A stretch of 41,732 bases of DNA, taken from Candidatus Gastranaerophilales bacterium (GTDB lineage: Bacteria > Cyanobacteriota > Vampirovibrionia > Gastranaerophilales > Gastranaerophilaceae). The stretch covers positions 1-41,732 of the forward strand of contig CANPWQ010000012.1 in NCBI GenBank assembly GCA_947584965.1, in the 5' to 3' direction. The notes beneath the pieces were generated by a model that saw only the letters and a list, made by a program, of their open reading frames with translations, did no database searches and had not been told where the DNA came from. Position numbers and translations under genes: made by a program. Positions 41,314 to 41,732 of this stretch are shown here, in pieces. Numbering within the stretch: position 1 is the stretch's first letter; the number at the start of each line of letters is the position of its first letter.

Positions 41314-41732
41314 ATGGCGCAGAAAACATTATTTGAAAATATAAAAAATCAGCCTTTGGCGTCAAGATTGCGCCCTGAATCTTTAGATGAATTTGCGGGG
41401 CAGACTCATCTTTTAGGCGAGGGCAAAGTGCTTAGGCGCTTAATTGAGAACGACAATGTTTCATCAATGATTTTTTGGGGACCTCCGGGGGTGGGTAAAA
41501 CTACTCTTGCAAGTATTATTGCAAAAAAGACTCATTCCGTGTTTATAGATTTTTCGGCGGTAACAAGCGGAATAAAAGAAATTAAAACCGTAATGCAGGA
41601 AGCTGAAGAAAACAGAACTCTTGGCGGAAAAACCATTGTATTTGTGGATGAAATTCATCGGTTTAACAAGGCTCAGCAAGACGCTTTTCTGCCCTTTGTT
41701 GAAAAGGGAAGTATTATTTTAATCGGCGCAAC
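41314..41732 (+). CDS. rarA: Replication-associated recombination protein A (RarA/MgsA), N-terminal part
   Basis: The first 139 residues of an AAA+ ATPase; the rest is beyond the window. PLASRLRPESLDEFAGQTHLLGEGKVLRRLIE is the RarA signature, MIFWGPPGVGKTTLASIIA the Walker A site, and TIVFVDEIHRFNKAQQDAFLPFVE the Walker B/sensor region, with the HRFNK seen across RarA/MgsA/WRNIP1. It acts at stalled replication forks together with single-strand binding protein. GGAGAG lies 3-4 nt upstream of the ATG. Confidence 0.93.
   Translation, partial: MAQKTLFENIKNQPLASRLRPESLDEFAGQTHLLGEGKVLRRLIENDNVSSMIFWGPPGVGKTTLASIIAKKTHSVFIDFSAVTSGIKEIKTVMQEAEENRTLGGKTIVFVDEIHRFNKAQQDAFLPFVEKGSIILIGA

Overview
The window is AT-rich bacterial chromosome with tightly packed genes. 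Complete MinC/MinD/MinE, a FliA/WhiG-type sigma factor, many TPR proteins, a two-subunit M16 peptidase and a small protein starting MNISSVSFG together resemble the gut Vampirovibrionia/Melainabacteria (Gastranaerophilales), the non-photosynthetic sisters of Cyanobacteria. This placement is an inference from gene content only. TGA is used as a normal stop. I see no CRISPR array, insertion sequence, phage module or rRNA.

Layout: (1) 1-345, tail of a radical SAM protein. (2) 461-1909, an unrecognised gene and a sigma factor behind a consensus promoter. (3) 9476-1906, a leftward operon: M16 peptidase pair, TPR protein, hotdog thioesterase, TPR protein, PfkB-type sugar kinase, CsaB-type pyruvyltransferase. 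(4) 9597-10672, a small SFG-motif protein and a LipM-like octanoyltransferase. (5) 10752-25785, the most striking region: thirteen divergent, apparently intact radical SAM paralogs in mixed orientation, plus one membrane-anchored SGNH-like protein. (6) 24706-28979, a leftward group: broken B12-type radical SAM gene, TPR protein, ketopantoate-reductase-like protein, radical SAM protein. (7) 28.7-31.25 kb, four neighbouring genes (B12 radical SAM, cupin, DegT aminotransferase, GT2 glycosyltransferase) all broken by frameshifts or stops. (8) alaS, an RHH regulator and an exported HExxH protein. (9) minCDE, followed by a convergent 28-codon membrane peptide gene. (10) An XRE regulator, an initiator tRNA, a zinc-type MarR/HMA/P-type ATPase operon with two AdcR-like operators, and the start of rarA.

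The radical SAM array is the best candidate for an undescribed system. All thirteen paralogs keep the CxxxCxxC cluster motif, and each has a Cys-rich SPASM-like module in front of the radical SAM core rather than behind it. They fall into three sequence groups. Group A1 has GGEPT-like motifs. Group A2 has CxCxCxYC and GG[DN]. Group B has a recognisable N-terminal SPASM signature with FGNI..sfDEIW. Several appear to be transcribed as leaderless mRNAs, with the -10 box exactly 6 nt from the ATG. One divergent pair shares a single self-complementary -10 box in a 22-bp gap. No precursor peptide is visible, and the neighbouring genes (pyruvyltransferase, sugar kinase, DegT, cupin, GT2, SGNH) suggest carbohydrate or surface-glycan chemistry. 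The substrate is unknown.

The zinc operon is the second notable system: an AdcR/ZitR-like regulator with TTAACNNGTTAA operators 63 bp apart, controlling a putative exporter rather than an importer.
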